From Deltaproteobacteria bacterium (GTDB lineage: Bacteria > Myxococcota_A > Polyangia > DRWM01 > JAAZOP01), in NCBI GenBank assembly GCA_016218765.1, contig JACRCZ010000091.1, positions 35,352 through 99,351 on the forward strand: DNA of 64,000 nucleotides, in the 5' to 3' direction. Position 1 is the stretch's first letter. Each line of letters opens with the position of its first letter. Positions 16,658 through 25,891 of the stretch are shown here, one piece after another. The translations under genes were made by a program, and so were the position numbers. Below the pieces are notes generated by a model. It searched no databases. It had not been told where the DNA came from and worked only from the letters and a program-made list of their open reading frames with translations.

Positions 16658-18170
16658 AGACGTTCAGCCGGTAGGCGCCGCCGGTGCTGCCGAACCCGTC
16701 GACGATGACGAAGCTCAAGCCCCGCGGGAGGGTCGCCGTGATCCGCGACGCGTCGGCGCGCGGCGTGCACGTGCTGTCGTCGTCGCAGGCCGGCTCGGGA
16801 CTCCCGTCCCAGCAGTCGCCGGTCCGGAAGTACAGCACGGTGTCGAACGCGGTCGCCGAGCTGCACGTGTGCGCCGTGACCGACGTCGGCCGGCACAGCG
16901 CGAGGACGTAGCCGTCCTCGTCCGCGCTGCTGCCGCCGCAGGCGCCGGACACGGCGTCCCCGTGCCCGGTCGTGTTCCCGTCCGTGTCACCGTTGCTCGC
17001 GATGCGCGGGACCACACACGACGCCGTCTGGAAGAACAGGTCGAACGGACCGCCGTGGGAGGCGTCGTGACCGTCCACGAGCAGGGTGTACGTGCCGGCC
17101 TCCAGGGCCAACGCGAGCTGGGAGCGGTCGCCGCCGCAGGCGTCGTCGTTGCAGCCGCCGGACACCGCGGTCCCGGGACACGCGCCGCGACGCACCTCCA
17201 GCACGGTGCTCCAGGCGCCGCCGTCGACCGTGTCGAAATACACGATGCCGCCCTCGGAAAGCGTGAACGTGTACCAGAGGTCGCGACCGCCGCCGCCGGA
17301 GCAGGACGGCGTCGCCGTGTCCGTCGCCCGCATCGAGTCGCCGTGGATCGTCCCCGGAACGATCGGCGCGGCGGAACCGCACGTGTCGTTCGGCGGCGCC
17401 GGCGCACAACCCTCGTCCGTCGCCCCGTCGCAGTCGTCGTCCTCCCCGGTGCACTCCTCCGCGGGCGGCGTGCAGGCCGCGGCCCACGCGCAATCCACGC
17501 AGTCCCGGCGGCCGATCGTTCCGCACGTCGTCGAACACGGTCCGAAGCTGCCCTCGCACTCCTCGACCCCGATCCACAGGAAGCCGTCCCCGCAGCTCGC
17601 GGCCACGCAGCCCGCCAGGCACGCGTCGGTGTTGTCGGTGTCGCCGTCGTCGCACTCCTCGCCGCTCTCGACCAGTCCGTTCCCGCAACCGGGCCGCCGG
17701 CAGTCGTTGCGGCAGGCGTCGCCGTCGATCGTGTTCCCGTCGTCGCACGCCTCGCCCGTGTCGACGACGCCGTCGCCGCAGCCCGAAGGAACGCAGTCCG
17801 TGCGACAGGCGTCGGGGGCCGTGTCGCTGTTGGCGCCCCCGTCGTCGCACTGCTCCACCCCGGCGTGCAGGAACCCGTCGCCGCAGAAGGCCGCACGGCA
17901 GGCGCTCGGGCAGTCGTCCGTCTGGTCGGAATTGGCGTCGTCGCACTCCTCCGCGCCCTCGACCACCCCGTTGCCGCACGCCGCCGGCACGTCGGAAACG
18001 GCGTCGTCCCCGCTGGCGTCGCCCCCGCCGTCGTCCGTACGCCCCCCATCACCCTCTCCGGACTCCCATGCCGCGTCTCCCCCGAGCCCGCCGGACTGGA
18101 GTCCGCAGGCCGCCGCCCCGATCAGCAATGCCAAGCATCCGGCAGCGAAGAATGCGACGAGCCGCCCCAC
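16644..18170 (-). CDS. Lipoprotein with DUF4215 repeats, metal-binding motif and PPC-like domains
   Basis: About 508 residues. A signal with lipobox (ALLIGAAAC) is followed by an Asp/Gly stalk. Five cysteine-rich DUF4215-type repeats (GNGVVEGAEECDDAN, CGDGFLHAGVEQCDDG, CGDGVVDTGEACDDGN and so on) occupy about 65-215. A MopE-like motif EECTGEDDDCDGATDEGC follows, and then two beta domains of the PPC type (RDLWYTFTL...LLVDG, then a second copy near the C-terminus). Two GTG codons open the frame at 18173 and 18170; the second has better spacing from GGGGAGG and is used here. Probably a surface protein. The combination is typical of Myxococcota. Confidence 0.8.
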   Translation of the reverse strand: MGRLVAFFAAGCLALLIGAAACGLQSGGLGGDAAWESGEGDGGRTDDGGGDASGDDAVSDVPAACGNGVVEGAEECDDANSDQTDDCPSACRAAFCGDGFLHAGVEQCDDGGANSDTAPDACRTDCVPSGCGDGVVDTGEACDDGNTIDGDACRNDCRRPGCGNGLVESGEECDDGDTDNTDACLAGCVAASCGDGFLWIGVEECEGSFGPCSTTCGTIGRRDCVDCAWAAACTPPAEECTGEDDDCDGATDEGCAPAPPNDTCGSAAPIVPGTIHGDSMRATDTATPSCSGGGGRDLWYTFTLSEGGIVYFDTVDGGAWSTVLEVRRGACPGTAVSGGCNDDACGGDRSQLALALEAGTYTLLVDGHDASHGGPFDLFFQTASCVVPRIASNGDTDGNTTGHGDAVSGACGGSSADEDGYVLALCRPTSVTAHTCSSATAFDTVLYFRTGDCWDGSPEPACDDDSTCTPRADASRITATLPRGLSFVIVDGFGSTGGAYRLNVSGLP

Positions 18171-18296
18171 CACGACCTCCCCGGCCGACGGTCGGCCGAA
18201 CGGTGGTACAAGGTTAGCAGAAGTTGTCGGTCTTGGGTGGGTCGTTTGGGACGAGTCGTCGGTCCGGCGGTGCTGGCGGAGGAATGAGGCGACGGG

Positions 18297-19799
18297 TTAC
18301 GGGGCGGGGACGAAACGGCGAAGACGCAGCGTATCGTGAACGGCGCCGGAGTCGTGCACCCAGGCCACGACGGCGTACCCCGTGTCGTCCGCGACGAGCT
18401 CGAAGCTCCCCGTGTTGGAAATCTCGTCCTCCGGGCCGAAAACGAGCACCGGGCCGGAGATGAGGTTGCCCCACCGATCGGTGTTCGCGAGATAAATGCT
18501 CGGCCACATTGGCATCGCCGCGCGGGTGGAGAACGCGATGCCGAGCCCCGCCGGGCCCCACGCGGCCCGAATGGTGAGCGGGCCGTAGAGGCTGACGGGC
18601 GCTCCCACGGTGCGCGGCGGATACAGCAACTCGCCGTCCAACCCGACCGCGGCAAGCCAGATACTGTCGGCAGCCCAGATCACGAACAGGGCGTCGCCGG
18701 AGCAGGTGAGGGGACGCACGTCATGCTCCGGCGCCATGAACATGAGGCCGGGGATGGCCCCGGTCCACCGTCGGGGACGAAGGTCACGATCCAGCACGAG
18801 CACGGCGGTCGTGTCGGCGACGGCGTACCCGTCGTCGAGCGCAAAGATGTTCGTGGACGTCGGACCCAGCTCAGCCGGGATGTCGATCAAGCCGGAGCTG
18901 CGCTCGAACATGCCGTCCTCCGAGAAGCTGTCGACGGCCCAGCGAAGGAAGATGTCGTACGACACCACGAACGACCCGCGGTCGAAGACGGCTCCGCCGA
19001 GACCGGCGCGATCGGTACCGGAAGAGGGAGTCGACAGCCTGACGTCCGAACCGATCGGCGAAGCACGGGCATCGAATCGGATCAGGGTCGTCGCCGCGTC
19101 GTCACGCAGTCGCGTGAGCAGGCCAAAGCCCGTGTCCGTGCCGACCGGAACGAAGTCGGGTATCGCAAAGGGCACCGGACGCGACCACGGCTCCCCGAGG
19201 ATCACCCCTTCGGGATCCACGGCGACCAGGTTCATGGCGAAGGTCGGTGACTCCGTCGCGTAGGCAATGCCATACGCGCCGGGCCCCCAGGCGACTCGGA
19301 CCGGGCCCATCCCGTCGCCTACCGACCCGGCCACGGGACCGATGGCCATCGCCTCCGTCGCGGATTCGATTGGCGGGACCGAGCCGTCGGGGCCGGGATA
19401 CGCGAAACTGCCGTCGCCCAGGCGGCAAAGCCAGTCGCAGCCGTCGTCGTTCATCCGGTTCCCGTCGTCGCATTCCTCGCCGGGGTCGATGGCCCGATCG
19501 CCGCAGACGGGCGGGAGCAGCACGGTCCCGCCGTCGGCTCCGTCCGCGTCGGTCGCCTCCCCGCCGTCTTCCTCGCCCGCCTCGCCCACGTGTTCGGCCG
19601 TGTCGCCGTCGAAGCCCGTCGTCTCGGCATCCACCTCGGTGTCGGCGGGCGCATCGGTCGCGGCGCCGTCGTCGGGTTCCACCGCCTCGCCAAGGTCCGC
19701 GACGGCGTCCTCGGCCCCGGACGTCACGCCGTCACCACAGGCCGAAACCGCCAAGCCGCCGACGAACACCATGTACCGGATCGCAGCGGTGCGGGTCAT
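18297..19799 (-). CDS. Lipoprotein with one DUF4215 repeat and beta-propeller-like body
   Basis: 500 residues: signal and lipobox (GLAVSAC), a long acidic stalk rich in Asp/Ala/Glu, and a single DUF4215 repeat (CGDRAIDPGEECDDGN). A 350-residue beta-rich domain follows, with repeated VAWGPxGxGIAxxT and LVxxxxGYAV strands resembling a propeller. The ATG at 19799 overlaps the TGA of the upstream gene by one base (TGATG) and follows GGAGG. It is therefore the last gene of the cluster that begins with the outer-membrane-type protein and sigma factor. Likely surface-anchored; function unknown. Confidence 0.75.
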   Translation of the reverse strand: MTRTAAIRYMVFVGGLAVSACGDGVTSGAEDAVADLGEAVEPDDGAATDAPADTEVDAETTGFDGDTAEHVGEAGEEDGGEATDADGADGGTVLLPPVCGDRAIDPGEECDDGNRMNDDGCDWLCRLGDGSFAYPGPDGSVPPIESATEAMAIGPVAGSVGDGMGPVRVAWGPGAYGIAYATESPTFAMNLVAVDPEGVILGEPWSRPVPFAIPDFVPVGTDTGFGLLTRLRDDAATTLIRFDARASPIGSDVRLSTPSSGTDRAGLGGAVFDRGSFVVSYDIFLRWAVDSFSEDGMFERSSGLIDIPAELGPTSTNIFALDDGYAVADTTAVLVLDRDLRPRRWTGAIPGLMFMAPEHDVRPLTCSGDALFVIWAADSIWLAAVGLDGELLYPPRTVGAPVSLYGPLTIRAAWGPAGLGIAFSTRAAMPMWPSIYLANTDRWGNLISGPVLVFGPEDEISNTGSFELVADDTGYAVVAWVHDSGAVHDTLRLRRFVPAP

Positions 19800-21526
19800 C
19801 ACGGTCCTCCGTCCGCGGGCAGCGGCGTCCAGTCGCCCAACGGTCCGCCGAAGGCCCCCATGTCGTTCGGGCTACCGTCGGCGTCCCGGAACGCGTCCTC
19901 GGGAACCCCGGCATCGATGCACGGCGAGTCCGGGCCGAGCCGGTAGTCGCCCGAGCCGGGGTCCAGGAACCGCGGGTCGGCCTCGATGTTGCCGGGATGC
20001 CCCGCATCCTCTTCGCGACAGTACCCGGGCGCGGGGGGCAACCACGTGGCGTTGTACCCGCGCGGCGGCTCCGCGACGTCGTACGCAGTCGCACACCACG
20101 AGTGTTCTCCCGACCCGCCGACGAAGATGTTGCTCCGCATCTCCCCGTCCATGACGTGGAGATGCGCCTCGGCCCGGTCGCCGTTGTCGTTGTCCACGAA
20201 GGTGTTGTTGATCACTCGCGGGTTGCCGAACGCCAGATCCACAGCACCGGCTTCGACCTCCGCTCCTCGGTTCCGAACGAAGAGATTGTTGCGAACCGTC
20301 AGGAACGGCGACTCCAGCTCGATGGCGCCCGCGCGCCCCGACCCGCTGGACGTCCCACCGACGTTTTCCACGAACACGTTCCGCAAGATCTCCGCCAGGA
20401 ACCATCCGCCGTTGCCGGCAAGCGCACCCGGCCCCTCGTCCGCGGCATTGGCCTCGAACCGGTTTCCCTTGATGGCGCCTCCCAGGTACCCCGAGATCGC
20501 ACCCCCAACCCGCGCGCGGTTCCGGACGAACCATGACGCGGCGATCAACGAGTCGATGGTCGGCGCGGCGAGATCGATCGCTCCGCCGCTTTCCGCAGGA
20601 CCGTTCTCGAGGAAACGACATCCGTCCACGACCACCGCCGTCTCGGCGGACCCGTGGATTGCAAGCGCCCCGCCGCTCCCGAATTCCGCGGCGTTCCGGA
20701 AGAAGTCGGAGCGGCGTATCTCGATTCGACCCGCTCGCACCCAGATCGCCCCACCGCTTCTCGCGCTCGCGCACTCCGTCCAGGCCATGTCGTCGACCAG
20801 CAGCGTCGCCACGTCCGCGTGCAGGCAGCCCCCCCCGGCGTCTCCGCCGGCAAGGGTGTTGGTCCCCAGCCGCACGGCCAGCCACCGCAGTTCCAGCGTC
20901 CCGTCGCCCGTCACGAACAGGCCGCGCTCGCCTCCGGCATCCAGCTCCACACGCGCGCCCGCCGCCGGGTCGCCCTCGATCAGCAGCGTGCCGCCCGCGG
21001 TGAGAACGATGTCCACGCGGGCGTCGAAGGGCGCTCCGGCGGCGTCGGGCAGGAGCACGACCTGTTCGCAACCGCCCCGCGCATCCACCGCCGCCTGCAG
21101 CCCGGCGTACGGACGCTCCCGCGACCCATTGGGCGGCCCGGCCGCGGGAGCGACGGCCGCGAAGACCGGGCACGGCGGAGGCGCAACGTCCTCGCCGTCG
21201 ACCGTCACGTCCCCCGAACCGCCGTCGGTTGCCTCCGCTTCGGCGGCGTCCGCAACGTCGTCGCCGGCCTCGAGCTCGTCCCCCGGCTCGCGTACGTCGT
21301 CCGTGCCGACGTCCGCGACCGAATCGACCGCGGCGTCGGGAGTCCCTTCGTCGGTTTGCTGGCCGACCAGGACGACGTCGAGCTGGCAGGCCGGGATGCA
21401 GGACAGAGCGGCGATGAGCGACGCCGTTCGGATCGTGCGCCGTGTGCTCACGGTTCGACGCGACCCGGACGCCGTCACAATCGGCGACCCGCGCGCTCGC
21501 TGCGTCGCCCGGTGGAAGAGCATCAT
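19799..21526 (-). CDS. Right-handed beta-helix lipoprotein (choice-of-anchor Q-like)
   Basis: 575 residues: a basic N-terminus, lipobox near SCIPAC, an Asp/Ala/Glu stalk and a parallel beta-helix of about 380 residues. The helix shows the repeating pattern of polymorphic outer-membrane and choice-of-anchor Q proteins: SGGAI, RNAAEFGSGGAL, NNLFVRN and VINNTFVDN. The end has the PRFLDPGSGDYRLGPDSPCIDAG signature. Such proteins often bind or cleave polysaccharide, but no catalytic residues are evident. The start overlaps the stop of the FecR/TPR gene (ATGATG over TGA), indicating translational coupling. Confidence 0.8.
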   Translation of the reverse strand: MMLFHRATQRARGSPIVTASGSRRTVSTRRTIRTASLIAALSCIPACQLDVVLVGQQTDEGTPDAAVDSVADVGTDDVREPGDELEAGDDVADAAEAEATDGGSGDVTVDGEDVAPPPCPVFAAVAPAAGPPNGSRERPYAGLQAAVDARGGCEQVVLLPDAAGAPFDARVDIVLTAGGTLLIEGDPAAGARVELDAGGERGLFVTGDGTLELRWLAVRLGTNTLAGGDAGGGCLHADVATLLVDDMAWTECASARSGGAIWVRAGRIEIRRSDFFRNAAEFGSGGALAIHGSAETAVVVDGCRFLENGPAESGGAIDLAAPTIDSLIAASWFVRNRARVGGAISGYLGGAIKGNRFEANAADEGPGALAGNGGWFLAEILRNVFVENVGGTSSGSGRAGAIELESPFLTVRNNLFVRNRGAEVEAGAVDLAFGNPRVINNTFVDNDNGDRAEAHLHVMDGEMRSNIFVGGSGEHSWCATAYDVAEPPRGYNATWLPPAPGYCREEDAGHPGNIEADPRFLDPGSGDYRLGPDSPCIDAGVPEDAFRDADGSPNDMGAFGGPLGDWTPLPADGGP

Positions 21527-23265
21527 GGCGTCACCCCCAACTCCGCGAGACGCCTGCGCGCGGCGTCAACGCGCAGGCTCGCCGGGTACGCGGCGAGGAA
21601 GCCCTGAAGCGCCTCGGTCTCGTCCGCCAGCCGGCCGAGCGCCTGCAACGCCTGGATGCGGCCCCAGGACGCCTCCTCCCGCAAGGCCGTCGCGGAAGGA
21701 TGCGCCAGGTACGAGTCGAAGGCCGCGAGGGCCCCCACGGCGTCGCCAAGACGCTCCAGACGAAGCTGACCGAGCGGCACGAGCGCCACACGTGCCTCGG
21801 CGCTGTCCGGAAACCGGGCCAGCAGACCCTCGTAGGCCGCGGCAGTTCCCGCCCAGTCGCCATCCGTCCGCAGCCGCCGCGCGACGTCGAGCAACCCGGC
21901 CGCCGTCGGCGTCGCCGGGACGGCCGGCGCCGCGGGCGACGACGGCGGCGGCACGATCGCATCGCCGGAGGACTCCACCGGCACCGGGGACCGGGCCCCG
22001 GGAGCATCCTGCGGCCGCGTGACCCGAGCGTCGGGCTCGCCGGCCGGCGGCCCGCCGGGCTCGCCGATGCGCGCCGGCGACGAATCGCCGGACACCGTCG
22101 CGCTCGCCGCCCCCTCCCCCGCCCCGCCGACCCTGGCCGCCGCTTTCCTCGCAGCCGGCGCCGCAGGCTCGCATCCATCGGTCGTAACGCGCACGCTCGT
22201 CGTCGCGACCGCCGCGGCCGGACCCGCCCGCACGGTCGCACCGGGCGGCGCGGCGGGCGCCTCGCCGGCCGGGAACCACCCGGCCAGACGCCGGTCCCGC
22301 TCCGCCTCCGCGGCGTCCAGCGGCGTCGGACCTCCGCCGGGCAACGACATCGACTGGCCGGCGACGAGTCGCCGCGAAGGCTGGGGAGGAATGACCACCT
22401 CGACGACGCCCTCGAGTACCCGCACCTGGACCTCGGCCGCGAAGACCTCGACCGCGAAGATCGTGCCGACGACCTGCACGCTGGCAACGGCAGACGACAC
22501 GATGAGCCGCGCGCCCCCCGCAAGACCACGCGCGTCCGCGACGACCCGCCCGGACTCCAGGTACACCTCGCAGCGCCCGGTTCGCTGCTCGACCAGCCGC
22601 ACGGTCGTCGCGGCGTCCAGGAACAACTCGACGGCGCCGCACAGACGAAGCCCGGCACGCCCGTGGTCAACCGCGACCCGCTCGCCGACGGCAATCGCAC
22701 GACCGCCGAATGCGGCTCCGCCGGCAACCGTGGCCCTTCCCGCAACCGCGAACAACTCCGCCCCTGCCGGCGAAACCGCGGAAGGCGCGCGACGGTCGCG
22801 CGACCCGCCAAAGGCCAGGATCAGCCCCATGGCCAGCGCGGAGACCGCCATGGCGCCAAGCGCCAGCCATCGTCCCCATCCCCACGGGCTGCAGTCGTAG
22901 GCGACAATCGGCGACACAGCAGACGCTCCGGCCGCCCTGCCGGAGCGCGGCTCGCCGGCGGTTCCCGCGGTCGCATCGCCGCGCGCGCTCCCGGCGCAAT
23001 CCGCCGAGCCCGAGCCGGCAGCCGCCACGACGCCCTCCACCCAGCGTTCCGTCGCGGCCGCATCCAGCACGCGGGCCGGACCCGGCTCGTCCAGCTCGGC
23101 CGCGAACCCGGCGAGCGCCCCGTCCGTCGCGCATTCCGGGCACGACCGGAAATGCTCGGCCAACGCCACCGCATCGTCCGCGTCCGGCTCGTCGCCGGCC
23201 GCCCGCCGGTCGGCCAGCTCCCGGAACCGCTCGCACTCCTTCCCGGTCTCGCCGCTGGACGTCAT
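21523..23265 (-). CDS. Anti-sigma-type FecR protein with zinc-finger N-terminus and C-terminal TPR
   Basis: 580 residues. The N-terminus has a ZAS-type motif H38-x3-C42-x2-C45 (HFRSCPEC), as in zinc-binding anti-sigma factors. A transmembrane helix lies at about 133-153, and a periplasmic FecR domain at about 160-300 (VAGRATVAGG, GERVAVDHGRAGLRL, VVGTIFAVEV, VLEGVVEVV). After a Pro/Ala-rich linker come TPR-like repeats (about 440-580: DWAGTAAAYEGLLARFPDS, AVGALAAFDSYLA). It should hold the adjacent ECF sigma factor at the membrane. The ATG overlaps the sigma stop (ATGA) and has GAAGGGGAG upstream. The longer frame upstream is shadow of the sigma gene. Confidence 0.82.
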   Translation of the reverse strand: MTSSGETGKECERFRELADRRAAGDEPDADDAVALAEHFRSCPECATDGALAGFAAELDEPGPARVLDAAATERWVEGVVAAAGSGSADCAGSARGDATAGTAGEPRSGRAAGASAVSPIVAYDCSPWGWGRWLALGAMAVSALAMGLILAFGGSRDRRAPSAVSPAGAELFAVAGRATVAGGAAFGGRAIAVGERVAVDHGRAGLRLCGAVELFLDAATTVRLVEQRTGRCEVYLESGRVVADARGLAGGARLIVSSAVASVQVVGTIFAVEVFAAEVQVRVLEGVVEVVIPPQPSRRLVAGQSMSLPGGGPTPLDAAEAERDRRLAGWFPAGEAPAAPPGATVRAGPAAAVATTSVRVTTDGCEPAAPAARKAAARVGGAGEGAASATVSGDSSPARIGEPGGPPAGEPDARVTRPQDAPGARSPVPVESSGDAIVPPPSSPAAPAVPATPTAAGLLDVARRLRTDGDWAGTAAAYEGLLARFPDSAEARVALVPLGQLRLERLGDAVGALAAFDSYLAHPSATALREEASWGRIQALQALGRLADETEALQGFLAAYPASLRVDAARRRLAELGVTP

Positions 23266-23870
23266 GGCAATCTCCCCTTCAGAACCTCGCGCAGCGCGGG
23301 ATCCTCGAGCACCCATCGCCGCAGCTCCTGCCGGCCGACGCGCAGACGGTCCTTGGCCGTGTTCACCGGGACCGCGGTCTCCTCGGCGATCTCCGCGACG
23401 GTCAGACCGTGGACCAGGTGCAGCACCACCGTGACCCGCCGCTCCTCCGGCAGCCGGTCGAAGCAGCCGAGAAGCCGGCGACGAAGCAAGACGTCGTCGC
23501 GGTCCGGCCCGTCCGGGCCATCCGCCGCCGGAACGTCGCGCAATGCCTCGCGCCGCCGAGACTCGCCACGCGCACGGCGCCGTTGGGCCAGCGCCACCCG
23601 CGCCGCGACCCGGGTCGCCCAGTGCGCCAGCGGCCCGGCGCCCCGGTAGTCCCCGGCGCAACGCAGGATCTCGATCATCGCGGACTGCGCCGCATCCTCG
23701 GCCTCGGCGTCCCCCCCCACGACGTAGCGGACCGCGTTGCGCACCCGCGCCATCAACCGGAGCGCCAGCGCACGGCGCGCCTCCGCGTCGCCCGCCCCCG
23801 CCGCGCGCGCCAGGCGCAGCTCGTCGTCGCGTTCGCTCGACTCACCCTCGCCGGCGCGCTCGACGACCAT
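23262..23870 (-). CDS. ECF-type RNA polymerase sigma factor
   Basis: 202 residues with the two ECF regions. Sigma-2 lies at about 20-90 (AEDAAQSAMIEILR, YRGAGPLAHWATRVAARVALAQRRR). Sigma-4 lies at about 130-185 (LLGCFDRLPEERRVTVVLHLVHGLTVAEIAEETAVPVNTAKDRL), with a clear helix-turn-helix. It directs transcription of a dedicated regulon, probably including its own cluster. Its stop overlaps the start of the FecR anti-sigma gene, the usual coupling for a sigma/anti-sigma pair. GAGGTCGA precedes the ATG. Confidence 0.88.
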   Translation of the reverse strand: MVVERAGEGESSERDDELRLARAAGAGDAEARRALALRLMARVRNAVRYVVGGDAEAEDAAQSAMIEILRCAGDYRGAGPLAHWATRVAARVALAQRRRARGESRRREALRDVPAADGPDGPDRDDVLLRRRLLGCFDRLPEERRVTVVLHLVHGLTVAEIAEETAVPVNTAKDRLRVGRQELRRWVLEDPALREVLKGRLP

Positions 23871-23927
23871 TCGACCTCAAGGGATCCGCCGCGGGCAGAA
23901 CGGGTGGCGGCGGGACACCCGCAAACC

Positions 23928-25004
23928 CTACACGAGGTCCACCGACAGGCCCGCGAGGAGCCGCGGGCAGGCGTACCATGTGCCCAGCAACACCGCACGC
24001 CCCGCTGCCGTGTCGACGACGTACTCCGTCCGGTTGACGAAGACGTCCAGTCCCGCGTCCAGGAAAAGCCGGAACGACCCGACGACGCGATAGCTGCCGT
24101 GGAGCACGAAACCCGGGCCACCCAACCACGAGCCCTCCGGCGCCGTGACCGCCATTCCCGGGGAAACCACGCCGGCATGGCGGGTCAGGTAGTCCACGAC
24201 CCCGTAGACGCTTGCGCCGACATCCCAATCGCCCAAGGGCCACCGGAACCGTACTCCCAACTCGACCGGGTGCCGCGCAACCTCGAGGGCAATCCCCCCG
24301 CCGGACACCTCGACGGTGGGCTGGATGCGGTAGGCCACGAACACCGACCAGTTCTCGTCCACGTGGAACGCCAGTCCGGCTGCCAGCCCGTGCGACGCCG
24401 TGACCTCACTGCTGAAGAAGTCCGCCTCGTACGCGAGCCGGAGGCCCAGCCAGGATCGAGCCGGCGCGGCGGCCGACCCCGCGGAAGCTTCGGGCCCCGG
24501 AGTCGGCGGCGCGATCCCGATGGTCCCACCGCCCAGAACAGCCTGGATCAGCCCGCGAACGATGACGGCCGACGCCTCCACCCGCTCGGCCTCCTCCCTC
24601 GCCTCGATCGCCCGCACCAGGACGCGACTTCCGGCCGACTCGGCCAGATACACGAACACCCGCTCCGGTCGCGAGACGTCGAACCAGAACACGCTCACCG
24701 CCGATTCTCGCGCGGCGACGTCCGCCGCGGCCGCGACCTGATCGGGCAGCGAGCCGGGAAACCGCGCGGGCCGATCCACGACCAGTCGCACCGGAAGGTC
24801 GCTCGACTGCGCCCGGACGGCGGCCGCCAGGACGTCCGCGGCGCCGCACTCGCCGGAAAGCACCAGCACCACGACGGGAAGCGCCGGCGCCTCGGCCGCC
24901 GCCGGCGTCGCTCCGGCCGACAGCAGCACCGTCGCGACAACGGCCCACCCTGCGGGAACCGTGCAGCCGAATCGCCCGCTCGTGGCATGTCGCGCTCGCG
25001 TCAT
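23928..25004 (-). CDS. Predicted outer-membrane beta-barrel protein
   Basis: 358 residues: a Sec signal (VPAGWAVVATVLLSAGATPAAAEA), a periplasmic alpha/beta domain at about 40-180 and a C-terminal barrel of about 170 residues. The barrel has alternating aromatic/hydrophobic strands (WLGLRLAYEADFF, WSVFVAYRIQPTVEV, DVGASVYGVVDYL, RLFLDAGLDVFVN). It ends 57 bases before the ECF sigma gene on the same strand and may be the first gene of the sigma/FecR/beta-helix cluster. Export or anchoring of the cluster lipoproteins is possible, but that is inference. Confidence 0.65.
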   Translation of the reverse strand: MTRARHATSGRFGCTVPAGWAVVATVLLSAGATPAAAEAPALPVVVLVLSGECGAADVLAAAVRAQSSDLPVRLVVDRPARFPGSLPDQVAAAADVAARESAVSVFWFDVSRPERVFVYLAESAGSRVLVRAIEAREEAERVEASAVIVRGLIQAVLGGGTIGIAPPTPGPEASAGSAAAPARSWLGLRLAYEADFFSSEVTASHGLAAGLAFHVDENWSVFVAYRIQPTVEVSGGGIALEVARHPVELGVRFRWPLGDWDVGASVYGVVDYLTRHAGVVSPGMAVTAPEGSWLGGPGFVLHGSYRVVGSFRLFLDAGLDVFVNRTEYVVDTAAGRAVLLGTWYACPRLLAGLSVDLV

Positions 25005-25153
25005 CCGCCGTCCCTCGACTTCACGCCGCAGATCAACCCGCCGACGCCCCCGACTCTCGGCCTTCGCTGTCTCCCGGTCAAGGTCGCCGGAAGCACCCTT
25101 CGGTCGTCACACCCATGGTCCTCGCCGCACCACCCCTCGCCCCAACTCGCGAG

Positions 25154-25182
25154 TTGCCTTGGCACGGGTATGATCTTACTAT
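25154..25182 (+). promoter_or_regulatory. Putative promoter of the MazEF-type operon
   Basis: TTGCCT (25154-25159) and TACTAT (25177-25182) are separated by 17 bases in a locally AT-rich stretch, 27 bases before the antitoxin ATG. It fits a sigma-70-type promoter and stands out from the surrounding GC-rich DNA. Confidence 0.45.
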
Positions 25183-25208
25183 TTATCACACGGGAGGCCG
25201 AGGCAACC

Positions 25209-25508
25209 ATGACAGAGCGAGTGACCGTGACCCTGAACACCGAGTTGGTGAAGGGCATCGACCGGCTGGAGAAAAATCGCAGCCGCTTCATCGCCGAGGC
25301 GGTCGAGCGCGAGCTCGCTCGACGCCGCCGCGAGGGGCTGCTCCGTTCGATCGAGAAGCCGCATCCCGACGCCGCCGAGCTCGCCGAAGCAGGCCTGGCC
25401 GAATGGAGTGCAAGCTTGCCTGCCGGCGACGACGACCTCGTCGATCCGGCCGCCGGCACTCCCGTGCGCTGGGTCGAGGGCGAGGGCTGGGTGGAGGATC
25501 CGCGATGA
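25209..25508 (+). CDS. Ribbon-helix-helix antitoxin of a MazEF-type module
   Basis: The 99-residue protein starts with a ribbon-helix-helix DNA-binding fold (TERVTVTLNTELVKGIDRL, then a basic amphipathic helix ending ELARRRRE at about 40). An acidic Pro/Gly C-terminus (GWVEDP) follows that would wrap the toxin. It should neutralise the toxin encoded next to it and autoregulate the operon. GGGAGG lies 11 bases before the ATG. The stop overlaps the toxin start by four bases (ATGA). Confidence 0.82.
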   Translation: MTERVTVTLNTELVKGIDRLEKNRSRFIAEAVERELARRRREGLLRSIEKPHPDAAELAEAGLAEWSASLPAGDDDLVDPAAGTPVRWVEGEGWVEDPR

Positions 25509-25861
25509 ACCTCGACCGGGGCACCGTCGTGCTCGTGGACCTCGACCCCACGCTCGGCCACGAACAGCGTGGACGTCGCCCGTGCATCGCCGTCAGCGAT
25601 CCGGCGGTGAACGCGGACCAGCGCTTCCCACTGATCGCAGTCGTGCCCGTGACCGCGACTCCCGGCGAGGGCGCGCTCTACCCGGACTTGTCGCCGGGCC
25701 GGAGCGGTTTCGTGAAACCGTCGTACGCCCTGATCGACCACCTGCGCTCGATCGACAAGCGCCGCATCCATCGCGTATTCGGGCGCGTGACCAAGGACGA
25801 ACTGGCCGCCATCGACCAGGGTCTGGAGCTCTTCCTCGGACTCGGCACCGGCGATGACTGA
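25505..25861 (+). CDS. MazF/PemK-type toxin (endoribonuclease)
   Basis: The 118-residue protein carries the MazF signature: RGTVVLVDLDPTLGHEQRGRRP (about 5-26) and an internal PLIAVVPVT strand. The LSPGRSGFVKPSYALIDHLRSIDKRRI block contains the conserved positions of the catalytic surface. MazF enzymes cut mRNA at short sequences and stop growth when the antitoxin is lost. It overlaps the antitoxin gene and is followed by a convergent metabolic gene. Confidence 0.88.
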   Translation: MNLDRGTVVLVDLDPTLGHEQRGRRPCIAVSDPAVNADQRFPLIAVVPVTATPGEGALYPDLSPGRSGFVKPSYALIDHLRSIDKRRIHRVFGRVTKDELAAIDQGLELFLGLGTGDD

Positions 25862-25891
25862 CGCCGCGCGCCGGATGCGGCTCTTCCGGAC

